28,235 nt of DNA from Candidatus Ulvibacter alkanivorans (lineage in GTDB: Bacteria > Bacteroidota > Bacteroidia > Flavobacteriales > Flavobacteriaceae): positions 1-28,235 of the forward strand of contig NZ_QOLC01000060.1 in NCBI RefSeq assembly GCF_003333325.1. The letters are read 5' to 3'. Under the pieces are notes generated by a model. The model searched no databases. It saw only the letters and a program-made list of their open reading frames with translations, and had not been told where the DNA came from. Every line of letters begins with the position of its first letter. The stretch's first letter is position 1. The translations under genes and the position numbers were made by a program. Below, in pieces: positions 17,461 through 25,036 of the stretch.

Positions 17461-17468
17461 CAAAAATA
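17461..17468 (-). promoter_or_regulatory. Candidate -7 box of mnmE
   Basis: TATTTTTG on the - strand matches TAnnTTTG and ends six bases before the mnmE ATG. Transcription would begin at or next to the start codon. No clear -33 box is seen 19 bases upstream. Confidence 0.45.
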
Positions 17469-17602
17469 CAAATTAATTCTGGCCTTTAGTGGACGTATAA
17501 TTGAATTGTAATAGGTTCTAATAACGAACTCAATAAATAGATAACTGTAACAAAAAATACAATTTACTACTAATATGATATAACCTTAAAATCAATCAAA
17601 AA

Positions 17603-17965
17603 ATGGAAGTCATCAACCATACAACCAAACACACCGATACACAATTGTTGGTATTAACACAGATCTCTCAATTATTGGGATACCTCATTGGATTTGGAAG
17701 TTTAATAGCTCCCTTGATTATTTGGCTTACCAAACGCGACACAGTAATTGGCATGGACGAACACGGTAAGAACGCTGTAAACTTTCAAATAAGTCTGTTA
17801 CTCTATATTTTTATAAGTATTCCGTTGATCTTTTTCTTCGGACTTGGAATTCTCACTTTGATCTTTGCTTGTATCGTCGGATTTGTATTGCCTATTATTA
17901 ATGCAATACGTGCAAGTAACGGCGAGAGCCCTAGCGACTTCATGGTGATAAAATTTATATCGTAG
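17603..17965 (+). CDS. DUF4870-family small membrane protein
   Basis: A 120-residue inner-membrane protein of the DUF4870 (Tic20-like) family. The signature is a first hydrophobic helix (about 20-43), the polar turn WLTKRDTVIGMDEHGKNAVNFQ (about 41-62), and two further helices (about 63-105) that end in INAIRASNGESP. The cytosolic DEHGKNAVNFQ segment is the most conserved part of the family. No function is established. It stands alone between divergent mnmE and the convergent sensor kinase. No TAnnTTTG box is seen in its upstream gap, but the region is very AT-rich. Confidence 0.85.
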   Translation: MEVINHTTKHTDTQLLVLTQISQLLGYLIGFGSLIAPLIIWLTKRDTVIGMDEHGKNAVNFQISLLLYIFISIPLIFFFGLGILTLIFACIVGFVLPIINAIRASNGESPSDFMVIKFIS

Positions 17966-17984
17966 AATATTAAAAAAAGATTTC

Positions 17985-19985
17985 TTACAATTGCGAGGCC
18001 GTTTTATTCAACCCTTCAATGATAATGGTAAATTCATTCAGACAATCAGATTTGACCTTCTCTATTTGAGCAGTATCCGGAGCTGGATTCGTAATGAGTT
18101 CACGATATTCTTTCAACATTGCACTTAGTTGTTCTGCTTCGATATAGTATAATGACATAGTGCTTTTATGAATAAGCGCAGATAGGCTTTTAAGATCGTT
18201 ATTTTTGATGATTCCGTCAAAATCTTCCTTATAAGTAATTAAACCATCTAATGTACTAAGCACGAATTTTTTAATGAATTCCGGTTTATTGTTCGCCATT
18301 TTCTTATAACGTTGTATAGAAAAGGATGGGGCTGTATCTATTTCTTCGGAAGCGGATTTCGTAGATACAAGACTGGTTTTTAAAGGAGATTCAGAAGACT
18401 CACTAGCCACGTTGGAAGTATTGAAACTTTCTCGGTGCAAGAGCACCTCAAGTAATTCATTTGGTTTAAATGGCTTCGGAAGGTGATCATCAATTTGAGC
18501 CTGCTGTAGTTTTTCTGAAACTTCACCTTTGGTAGATGCTGAAAACGCCACAATCGATGGTTGCGATTTTAACGGTAATTCACGTATAGCTTTAGCAGTT
18601 TGGTAGCCATCCATTTTTGGCATTTGAAGATCTAACAGGATCAAGTCGAAATCATACTGTTCTACTAATTGTAATGCTTTCTTTCCACTTTTAGCAGCAT
18701 GATAGGGTACATGCCATTGATTTAAATATTGAGAAGCGATAAAAATGTTATCCGGATTGTCATCCACAATTAAGACCAAACAGTTCATCAATGCTTCTAA
18801 ATCAGACGATTTTGTGGTAATCCCTTTTTTGGAAGAAGCGTCTTTATCCAATGTATAGGAAATGGTAAAGCTAAAGCTGGAACCTTCATTCAATATGCTC
18901 TTCACGATCATTTTGCTATGGTGAAGTTCTAATAATTTTTGACTTATGGTCAGGCCTAGCCCAGTCCCGCCAAACTCTACACTTACATCATAACTTGCCT
19001 GAGAAAATTCTTGAAAAATTAATTCTAATTTTTCAGGTGGAATGCCAATACCAGTATCTATTATTTCAAAATGAAGCGTTTGACTTGTTGAACACGCTGC
19101 CTTAACGTGAATTTTCAAGGTCACACCCCCTTCTTTGGTAAACTTGATGGCGTTACCAACAAGATTGGTAAGAATTTGGTTTAATTTTACAGGGTCTCCA
19201 ACAAATTGATCTTTTACGTTCTCTCCTAATTCAACTTGTAAGGCAATTCCTTTGTTCGATGCCTTTACCGAATAAGTCTCTTGTAAAACTTCCACCAGAT
19301 CATGTAAATTAAACGAAACTTCCTCGAGCTCCACCATTCGTGCTTCTATTTTACTTAGATCTAACAGATTATTAACGAGTCCAAGTAAATTTTCCGAAGA
19401 ATGTAATAACAAACGTGCATACTCCTTTTGGTTTTCATTTAACGGTGTCGCATGTAGTAAGTTTCCAATTCCTAAGATGGCATTTAGAGGGGTCCTAATT
19501 TCGTGACTTATAGTTGCTAAAAACTCTGCTTTAGCCTTCGAATCGGCTTCCGCTTTTCGTTTGGCCTTTAATAGTTCCATCTCGTAGTTCCACCGATCAC
19601 TAATATCCAAGATTGTTGCTTGATAAATGTTAGGTTGATCGGCTGATGTAGGAACTTTTCTTGCATTGATAAGTCCGTGGAAAACACTCTTATCTTTATG
19701 TAGAATATCAAAATAGACTTCCTTTATAAACCCTTGCATTTGTATTAATGGAAAAAAGTGAGTTTCGAAAAATATTTGACCACCCACTCTAAATAAACTT
19801 GGCAGTGTTTTTTTATTTACCAATTCATCACGCTCATATCCCAACCAATCGAGCATAGTTTGGTTGATCTCGAAGATAATCCCATTCTTATAGAATGATA
19901 CAGCACCGCAGGGAGCGTTGTTATATAGCTCTAGCGCTGTTTGGAGCTCAATTTGTCGCTCATCATTATGATCTAACCCTGCCAT
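17985..19985 (-). CDS. Hybrid sensor histidine kinase with RsbP-like PAS (PAS-HisKA-HATPase-REC-HPt)
   Basis: A 666-residue cytoplasmic phosphorelay kinase with no membrane segment. Order: PAS (about 18-128), coiled coil (130-155), HisKA with His161 in ISHEIRTPLNAIL, HATPase_c (N box NLVGNAIKF, Asn278; G1 DTGIGIP 310-316; G2 GGTGLGLTI 339-347), REC (about 402-518, phospho-acceptor Asp452 in LLDLQMP, Lys504 in LPKPF), and an HPt-like C-terminal helical bundle with His606 in ALIHKSTMSLYYIEA. The PAS opening YNNAPCGAVSF and the FETHFFPLIQMQGFIKEVYFDI segment resemble the RsbP PAS of Bacillus (from memory). The gene starts five bases after the RsbQ-like gene, so the two are almost surely one transcript. 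No DNA-binding domain is present and no response regulator is adjacent. Confidence 0.93.
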   Translation of the reverse strand: MAGLDHNDERQIELQTALELYNNAPCGAVSFYKNGIIFEINQTMLDWLGYERDELVNKKTLPSLFRVGGQIFFETHFFPLIQMQGFIKEVYFDILHKDKSVFHGLINARKVPTSADQPNIYQATILDISDRWNYEMELLKAKRKAEADSKAKAEFLATISHEIRTPLNAILGIGNLLHATPLNENQKEYARLLLHSSENLLGLVNNLLDLSKIEARMVELEEVSFNLHDLVEVLQETYSVKASNKGIALQVELGENVKDQFVGDPVKLNQILTNLVGNAIKFTKEGGVTLKIHVKAACSTSQTLHFEIIDTGIGIPPEKLELIFQEFSQASYDVSVEFGGTGLGLTISQKLLELHHSKMIVKSILNEGSSFSFTISYTLDKDASSKKGITTKSSDLEALMNCLVLIVDDNPDNIFIASQYLNQWHVPYHAAKSGKKALQLVEQYDFDLILLDLQMPKMDGYQTAKAIRELPLKSQPSIVAFSASTKGEVSEKLQQAQIDDHLPKPFKPNELLEVLLHRESFNTSNVASESSESPLKTSLVSTKSASEEIDTAPSFSIQRYKKMANNKPEFIKKFVLSTLDGLITYKEDFDGIIKNNDLKSLSALIHKSTMSLYYIEAEQLSAMLKEYRELITNPAPDTAQIEKVKSDCLNEFTIIIEGLNKTASQL

Positions 19986-19990
19986 CTATT

Positions 19991-20803
19991 TTACCTTTGT
20001 AAAAACTCTTTTATCGCAGCAGTTGTCTCTTCCGGGGCACTTAGATTAGGGCAATGTCCTGTTGCTTCTATCTGTTTAAATGTACTATTTTCTATTTGTT
20101 CGGCTACATAAGTACCTACTTCTGTAGGTGCAATTACATCCTGCGAACATTGTAAGACCAGAGTCAGGACGCTCACCTGTTTTAAGTCTTCTCGATTATC
20201 AGATAGAAATGTAACGCGAGCAAAATTTTTAGCAATTTCAGGATCAGTTTGGCAAAAACTATTACTTAATTCTGCTCCCAATTCTGGCCTATCGGGATTT
20301 CCCATAATAACAGGTGCCATTGTAGTAGACCACCCCAAGTAATTACTGTCTAAAGTTTCTAAAAGTTCATCAATAGCTTCTGCTTCAAAACCACCTACAT
20401 ATGCTTCATCATTTATATATCGAGGCGAAGGACCGATCATTATTAAATTAGAGAACAAATCAGGACGCTTGTTTGAAGCCAATGCACCAATCATAGCACT
20501 TACCGAATGACCTACAAAGATTACATCTTTGAGATTTAGCTGTTCGCAAATTTCTATCACGTCGTCCGAATAAGCCTCTAGAGAGCTGTATTTTTGCTTA
20601 GAGTACAAAGAAGTATCTGACTTACCTGCACCTATATAATCGAACAGGATGGTTTGGTAATCTGCTTCAAACTCTGGAGCCACAAATCGCCACATATTTT
20701 GATCGCATCCGTATCCATGAGCAAATAAAATAGGTGTAGAACCAACCCCGTTTATATGGAGATTGAATTTGCCTAGAGCATCGGGAACGTAGTGATTTCC
20801 CAT
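19991..20803 (-). CDS. rsbQ: RsbQ-type alpha/beta hydrolase
   Basis: A 270-residue alpha/beta hydrolase of the RsbQ/KAI2/D14 group, which acts in signalling rather than bulk metabolism. In Bacillus, RsbQ activates the PAS-PP2C phosphatase RsbP under energy stress. The catalytic triad is Ser100 in FVGHSVSAMIG, Asp222 in CSQDVIAP and His250 in TGHCPNLSAP. Diagnostic RsbQ stretches are YGCDQNMW (31-38), ILFDYIGAGKSD (52-63), MIGPSPRYIND (122-132) and LSDNREDL (200-207). The ATG at 20803 is preferred over an in-frame TTG at 20830, because the N terminus then matches the RsbQ length of about 270. It is directly followed by the PAS hybrid kinase, its likely partner. Confidence 0.93.
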   Translation of the reverse strand: MGNHYVPDALGKFNLHINGVGSTPILFAHGYGCDQNMWRFVAPEFEADYQTILFDYIGAGKSDTSLYSKQKYSSLEAYSDDVIEICEQLNLKDVIFVGHSVSAMIGALASNKRPDLFSNLIMIGPSPRYINDEAYVGGFEAEAIDELLETLDSNYLGWSTTMAPVIMGNPDRPELGAELSNSFCQTDPEIAKNFARVTFLSDNREDLKQVSVLTLVLQCSQDVIAPTEVGTYVAEQIENSTFKQIEATGHCPNLSAPEETTAAIKEFLQR

Positions 20804-20935
20804 AGTTGAATTTTTTGTTAGTTGTACCAAGTTACGACATCCAATCTATTGGCACAACTAAAATGACAAAAGGATTCGTTTGGTTGAGAACAATGCGTTA
20901 GCGGAAAAAGCCTATAAATGATGCCAGTCTAAACT

Positions 20936-20963
20936 AAAAATCCCATCGTACGATGGGATTTTT
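20936..20963 (-). terminator. Terminator of dnaN (perfect palindrome)
   Basis: A 28-base perfect inverted repeat with core TCCCATCGTACGATGGGA, flanked by five A on one side and five T (extended to six) on the other, begins 20 bases after the dnaN stop. On the - strand it is a GC-rich hairpin followed by a T run. Its symmetry means it could also act on the opposite strand. Confidence 0.85.
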
Positions 20964-20982
20964 TAAAAGAGTTAGATGAGAA

Positions 20983-22101
20983 TTAGTTGTTTAACATTAC
21001 CGGCATTACCAACATGGTAACTTGCTCTCCTTCATCCAATCCATCAATAGGAGTAAGGATACCGGCTCGGTTAGGCAATGACATTTCTAATGAAACTTCA
21101 TCGCAGTTAAGATTGTTCAGCATTTCGGTTAAGAAACGAGAGTTAAATCCAATTTGCATATCGTCTCCTTGGTAATCACAGGTAAGGCGTTCTTCTGCCT
21201 TATTGCTGTAATCTACGTCTTCGGCAGAAATATTCAGTTCGGCACCGGCGATCTTTAATCGAATTTGGTGCGTGGTCTTGTTCGAGAAGATCGAAACACG
21301 ACGAACTGAGTTTAAAAATTGATTTCGTTCTATTTGAAGCTTGTTCGGATTCTCTTTAGGGATCACGGCTTCATAATTTGGATATTTACCATCGATCAAA
21401 CGACATACCAACTGCGTGTTCTCAAAAGTGAACTTTGCATTGCTCTCATTGTACTCAATTGCTACATCTTCTTCAGTCCCGGCAAGGATACCTTTTAAAA
21501 GCGTCAACGGTTTTTTCGGCATGATGAATTCGGCAGTTTCGGGAGCTGTTACATCTTCCCGAGTATATTTTACCAATTTATGGGCATCGGTAGCCACAAA
21601 GGTCAAGCCTTCCGAAGAAAACTGAAAGAAAACACCACTCATCACCGGACGCAGGTCGTCATTTCCACTGGCAAAGATCGTCTTGCTAATTGCAGTGGCC
21701 AAAATATCTCCTTGCACCACTGTAGAAGACGGATCCTTAAGTTCGACCGGGGTTGGAAATTCTTCTCCATCGGCGTAGGCCAACGCATATTTACCGTGAT
21801 TACTGCTAATTTCAACCGTATTATTATCCTCAACTGTAAAGGTTAGTGGCTGCTCAGGAAACGTTTTAAGGGTATCTAAGAGCAAACGTGCAGGAATGCA
21901 AACCGCACCTTTTTCACTACTTTCCACATCTAATTTTGAAGAAATCGTCGTTTCTAGATCAGAGGCAGAAACAGTAAGAGAATTACCATCTAAGTTAAAC
22001 AAGAAATTATCTAAAATTGGTAAGGTGTTGTTAGTGTTTATAATGCCTCCCAGCACTTGTAGTTGTTTTAGCAGATACGAACTCGATACGATGAACTTCA
22101 T
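20983..22101 (-). CDS. dnaN: DNA polymerase III beta sliding clamp
   Basis: The processivity clamp that encircles DNA and tethers DNA polymerase III and other partners. The 372 residues are the standard length for three repeated clamp domains. Recognisable parts are MKFIVSSSYLLKQLQVLGGIINTNNTLPILDNFLF at the N terminus (shown here only as family pattern: SSSYLLKQL, NTLPILDNF), RPVMSGVFF and TDAHKLVKY in the middle domain, and GFNSRFLTEML, followed by the C-terminal VTMLVMPVML, which borders the partner-binding groove. It is monocistronic, with a 5' leader of about 60 bases and a strong terminator. No dnaA or origin-like DnaA box cluster is seen beside it. Confidence 0.97.
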   Translation of the reverse strand: MKFIVSSSYLLKQLQVLGGIINTNNTLPILDNFLFNLDGNSLTVSASDLETTISSKLDVESSEKGAVCIPARLLLDTLKTFPEQPLTFTVEDNNTVEISSNHGKYALAYADGEEFPTPVELKDPSSTVVQGDILATAISKTIFASGNDDLRPVMSGVFFQFSSEGLTFVATDAHKLVKYTREDVTAPETAEFIMPKKPLTLLKGILAGTEEDVAIEYNESNAKFTFENTQLVCRLIDGKYPNYEAVIPKENPNKLQIERNQFLNSVRRVSIFSNKTTHQIRLKIAGAELNISAEDVDYSNKAEERLTCDYQGDDMQIGFNSRFLTEMLNNLNCDEVSLEMSLPNRAGILTPIDGLDEGEQVTMLVMPVMLNN

Positions 22102-22137
22102 GTAAGGTTATTTTTTCTAAATATTGAATTTTTCACT

Positions 22138-22153
22138 TGCTGAATCATCAGCA
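22138..22153 (-). promoter_or_regulatory. Stem-loop at the 5' end of the dnaN leader
   Basis: TGCTGA and TCAGCA form a 6-bp stem with a four-base loop, starting about 10 bases downstream of the -7 box and so very near the predicted 5' end of the mRNA. A stem-loop at that position may protect or regulate the transcript. It is not a known riboswitch class. Confidence 0.35.
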
Positions 22154-22162
22154 GCCTAACTA

Positions 22163-22170
22163 CAAATATA
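22163..22170 (-). promoter_or_regulatory. Candidate -7 box of dnaN
   Basis: TATATTTG on the - strand matches the Bacteroidota -7 element and lies 61 bases upstream of the dnaN ATG. TTTG occurs upstream at a longer than usual spacing of about 24 bases. Confidence 0.5.
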
Positions 22171-22209
22171 TTTCAATTAGCACGTATGTTAAAACAAACT
22201 TATTAACAT

Positions 22210-23898
22210 TTACCGTGCATATTTGCGGCGACGAAGATAGGTGAAAACGATTCCGAAGAGCGCCAATAATCCTAGCGGTAGCAGGATGTTTATAAGTTGC
22301 CATTTGCTGCGTTCTTCGGAAGTACGCTGCGGATCCAGAAAAGGAACCGCGATTTCTTTGGTGCGAATGTTTATAAGTCCGCTATCGTCCAACAAATAAT
22401 TCACAGTATTCAACAAAAACTCTTTGTTTCCGTAGAAAGTATTGGTCATCCTATCAAATCCTAATTCGAGCGGCCTATTACCATCCATTTGATTAGCAAT
22501 GATATCTCCATCGCTTATAACCACCATTTTGGTTGGACTGCTCTTTGTTTTGTCTTCGGAAAGTGAAAAGGGTTTAATCCTATTGGTAAATACTGAGGGA
22601 AATTCACCTTCCAACAATACGGCCAAGGGCAGTTCTCCCGCAGAATATTCTGAAGGATCCGGGCCTTCGTTTACCACCTTTAAATTTTCCGGGATCTCCT
22701 TGTCCAGATCGATCTCGTAAGGTAATCCAACGATCTTTGACATAGGAGACGTACTTAATAGTATCGTCTTATCTAAAGCATTTGGAAGCGTATCGATTGC
22801 AGAAGCATTTCCAAACTTCACAGCTTCTATATTGGTTACAATTGGATGGTTGTTGCCACTGGTGCTTAACGGACTAAAGAACCATGGATATCGATTATAC
22901 TGAGATTCATTTTCTCGGCCCGTTGCTAAGACAATAGGAGCAGAGAACACATCTTTTACCAAATTCGGATTGATACGCACACCGTACTTAAAAAAGAAAT
23001 CGGTGAGATTAAGGTCTTTTCCAAAAGCAAAGGTCTTATCGCTAATACTGTCGCGTTGCGTTTCGGTAGCATCCACCAACCAAAGGGAGGCACCACCGTT
23101 CATGGTATATTGATCTAAAATGTATTTTTCTGAATCGGAAAAGGCTTCTGTTGGTCTAGCAGCCACAAGTAGATCGAAGGTGTTAAGCTGTTCCAAGGTC
23201 CTCTTTGGAGCTACCGCAGCAGAATCTAAAGTAAAAGGCGCAATATAATAGTATTCTCTAAGCGTGCTAAAAAAATCGGCTATATAACGATCGTCTAGTT
23301 GTCCGTTACCTTTAAGCACGGCCACTTTTTTCGATTTAGGGTTAGTAAGTTTATTAAAGCCATCGGCGAAGGCGTACTCTAGGTTTTGAATAGAACTGTT
23401 TACGCGTTCTTCGGAAGTGGCTCCTAACTGATTTTGTAGTAGGGATATCTTAACCGCCTTTTCGTTGTAATAGGCTAGTGCCCAAGGATAGACCAATTCG
23501 GTGCTAAGTTTGCCGCTTTCTTTTACTTCTACTTGTGCAGGCTTCAATCCCATTTGAAACAACTGTTGCTGTATCGCTTGAGGGTCGTCCTCATCTTCTA
23601 ACGGATTGATAAATTCGTAGCTTATATTGGGATTATACGCCTTGAATTCTTCTAGCAACTGACGAGTTTCTGCGGCCAATCGTCTAAACTCGGGAGGATA
23701 CGAGCCCTTCAGAAATACTTCGATGACAATAGGCGAATTAGCGGTTGCTATGGTCTCTTTGGCAGCTTCAGACAGGGTATATCGATTGTCTTGCGTAAGG
23801 TCGAATCGGTGATAGAAATTACTTCCGAAGAGATTCAGAAGCACTAGACCAATTACTACAAGGATCAAATTTCGAATATGTTTTTTTGAAAGCTTCAA
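22210..23898 (-). CDS. gldG: Gliding motility ABC transporter auxiliary protein GldG
   Basis: Membrane-anchored partner of GldF in the GldA-GldF-GldG ABC complex needed for gliding in many Bacteroidota. The 562 residues have an N-terminal transmembrane helix (about 10-27, IRNLILVVIGLVLLNLFG), then RFDLTQDNRYTLSEAAKETI, the usual start of the extracytoplasmic domain, and LYDLLVAA-like and ASLWLVDA segments of the GldG/DUF4350-type core. It closes with a second helix (about 537-555) and a basic tail RRRKYAR. The start is TTG, since no in-frame ATG lies nearby upstream and residue 1 fits homologues. It follows gldF by 58 bases. Confidence 0.95.
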   Translation of the reverse strand: MKLSKKHIRNLILVVIGLVLLNLFGSNFYHRFDLTQDNRYTLSEAAKETIATANSPIVIEVFLKGSYPPEFRRLAAETRQLLEEFKAYNPNISYEFINPLEDEDDPQAIQQQLFQMGLKPAQVEVKESGKLSTELVYPWALAYYNEKAVKISLLQNQLGATSEERVNSSIQNLEYAFADGFNKLTNPKSKKVAVLKGNGQLDDRYIADFFSTLREYYYIAPFTLDSAAVAPKRTLEQLNTFDLLVAARPTEAFSDSEKYILDQYTMNGGASLWLVDATETQRDSISDKTFAFGKDLNLTDFFFKYGVRINPNLVKDVFSAPIVLATGRENESQYNRYPWFFSPLSTSGNNHPIVTNIEAVKFGNASAIDTLPNALDKTILLSTSPMSKIVGLPYEIDLDKEIPENLKVVNEGPDPSEYSAGELPLAVLLEGEFPSVFTNRIKPFSLSEDKTKSSPTKMVVISDGDIIANQMDGNRPLELGFDRMTNTFYGNKEFLLNTVNYLLDDSGLINIRTKEIAVPFLDPQRTSEERSKWQLINILLPLGLLALFGIVFTYLRRRKYAR

Positions 23899-23956
23899 AG
23901 TTGCCGTGTTATAATTGCTTTAAATAAAAATTGATGGTACGCACTATATTCTACTA

Positions 23957-24670
23957 TCATTTTTTTCTGAGGTTGAAGATAGTTAACACAAGAAAAAACA
24001 CCGATACACTTAAAAAATAAAGTAGATCCCTAGTATCTAACACACCTCTAGACACACTGTCGAAATGGTATTTCATTCCGAAGACCCCTAAAGACGCATC
24101 CGGAAATAATTGGTCGAGGGCATCGAAGCCGTAATAAAATATAAAACACAAAAAAACGGCACTAATAAAGGCCACGATCTGGTTTTGAGATAGGGTAGAA
24201 GCGAATATTCCGATTGCCGCATAGGCAAAAACCAAAAATGAGAGTCCGATATACGAACCCACGGTACTTCCCACGTCCCAATTTCCCGGTGGATTCCCTA
24301 ATTCTGAAATGGTTACTATGTAAAGTAGTGTAGGTAGTAATGCCAACATTACTAGAAAAATAGCTCCAAAATATTTGCCCAATACAATAGTACGTAGCGA
24401 TATTGGTTTGGTGAGCAGTAATTCTAAGGTTCCCATTTTTTTTTCGTCGCTAAGAGCGCGCATGGTCACCGCCGGAATTAAAAATAACAGTACCCACGGT
24501 GCGAGTTCGAAGAACGCGTTGAGATCGGCAAAGCCTGCATCTAGGATATTAAAGTCACCGGCGAACACCCACAAGAACAGACCGTTGATCAGCAAGAAGA
24601 CCCCAATTACCAAATAGGCGATCGGACTGGCAAAAAATGAATTTATTTCTTTTTTTATTAAGGCTATCAT
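23957..24670 (-). CDS. gldF: Gliding motility ABC transporter permease GldF
   Basis: The permease subunit of the Gld ABC complex, an ABC-2 type integral membrane protein of 237 residues with about six transmembrane helices. Characteristic parts are KKEINSFFASPIAYLVIGVF at the N terminus, then LIPAVTMRALSDEKKMGTLELLLTKPI (about 64-90), the cytosolic coupling region typical of ABC-2 permeases, followed by helices running to the lysine-rich C terminus NLRKK. The ATPase gene gldA is not next to it; in Flavobacterium johnsoniae it also lies elsewhere. It is probably co-transcribed with gldG and possibly with the two genes upstream. Confidence 0.95.
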   Translation of the reverse strand: MIALIKKEINSFFASPIAYLVIGVFLLINGLFLWVFAGDFNILDAGFADLNAFFELAPWVLLFLIPAVTMRALSDEKKMGTLELLLTKPISLRTIVLGKYFGAIFLVMLALLPTLLYIVTISELGNPPGNWDVGSTVGSYIGLSFLVFAYAAIGIFASTLSQNQIVAFISAVFLCFIFYYGFDALDQLFPDASLGVFGMKYHFDSVSRGVLDTRDLLYFLSVSVFFLVLTIFNLRKK

Positions 24671-24715
24671 TAACTGTTGTCTTCTATGCGATTATAAGTT
24701 TTAACAAGTGCTAAA

Positions 24716-25009
24716 TTATTCACTACTTAATGTATCGACGCTCCACGCTTGCGCTTTACTTTTGAACATTGGTTTGGTGGTTGCCCACACGCCTTTAAAT
24801 AGATCGCTGTTTCGATAATTTTCAAGATCTTGTTCCTCTTTCCAACGACTGTAGGTGAAAAAGATTGCCCTGTTATTCTTATCACGATACAACTCGAGAA
24901 ATTCACAACCGGGAAAATTTCTAATTTTCGATTTTACCGTTTCAAAATTATCCAAAAAAGTAGAAACTTTTGCTTCTTGAAACTCCATTTTTACGATTCG
25001 TGTGAACAT
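24716..25009 (-). CDS. ABM-superfamily (antibiotic biosynthesis monooxygenase fold) small protein
   Basis: A 97-residue dimeric alpha-beta barrel of the ABM fold. The pattern is an N-terminal strand FTRIVKMEF, a helix with VSTFLDNFETVKSKIRNFPGCEFLELYRD, strand AIFFTYSRWKEEQDLENYRNS, and helix FKGVWATTKPMF. PGCEFLELYRD followed by FTYSRWKE is the typical ABM core. Related proteins include quinol monooxygenases and small haem-handling enzymes, and the exact reaction cannot be assigned. It lies 45 bases before gldF and 27 bases after the DUF62 gene on the same strand, an arrangement that from memory recurs in Flavobacteriaceae. Confidence 0.82.
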   Translation of the reverse strand: MFTRIVKMEFQEAKVSTFLDNFETVKSKIRNFPGCEFLELYRDKNNRAIFFTYSRWKEEQDLENYRNSDLFKGVWATTKPMFKSKAQAWSVDTLSSE

Positions 25010-25036
25010 GTATTGTTTGGTTTGTACTTGCGATTA

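Larger units (their letters stand above)
1210..24083. repeat. Dispersed octamer CTTCGGAA / TTCCGAAG, 28 copies
   Basis: Found by eye at starts 1210, 1661, 2148, 6303, 6413, 7318, 8062, 9486, 9768, 10046, 11982, 13380, 13526, 14510, 14618, 15148, 16485, 17138, 18344, 18474, 19392, 21610, 22251, 22314, 22554, 23409, 23823 and 24076. Fifteen read CTTCGGAA and thirteen TTCCGAAG on the + strand, so there is no strand bias, and all lie inside genes. A rough expectation at 40% GC is about one copy. The copies encode Ser-Glu, Phe-Gly, Leu-Arg or Pro-Lys pairs, so several reading frames are used. Confidence 0.75.

Noticed and set aside
17455..17463. TTG start adding MQA to the N terminus of MnmE
   Set aside because: The TTG lies within the likely -7 box, and the ATG at 17454 gives the canonical MnmE N terminus.
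20804..20830. TTG start nine codons upstream of the RsbQ-like ATG
   Set aside because: The extra residues have no counterpart in RsbQ; the ATG at 20803 gives the expected length of about 270.
20936..20963. The long perfect palindrome as an operator or recombination site
   Set aside because: GC-rich stem, A/T flanks and position just after the dnaN stop fit a terminator better.
22102..22209. Origin of replication next to dnaN
   Set aside because: No dnaA gene and no cluster of DnaA boxes is visible; dnaN is often away from oriC in Bacteroidota.
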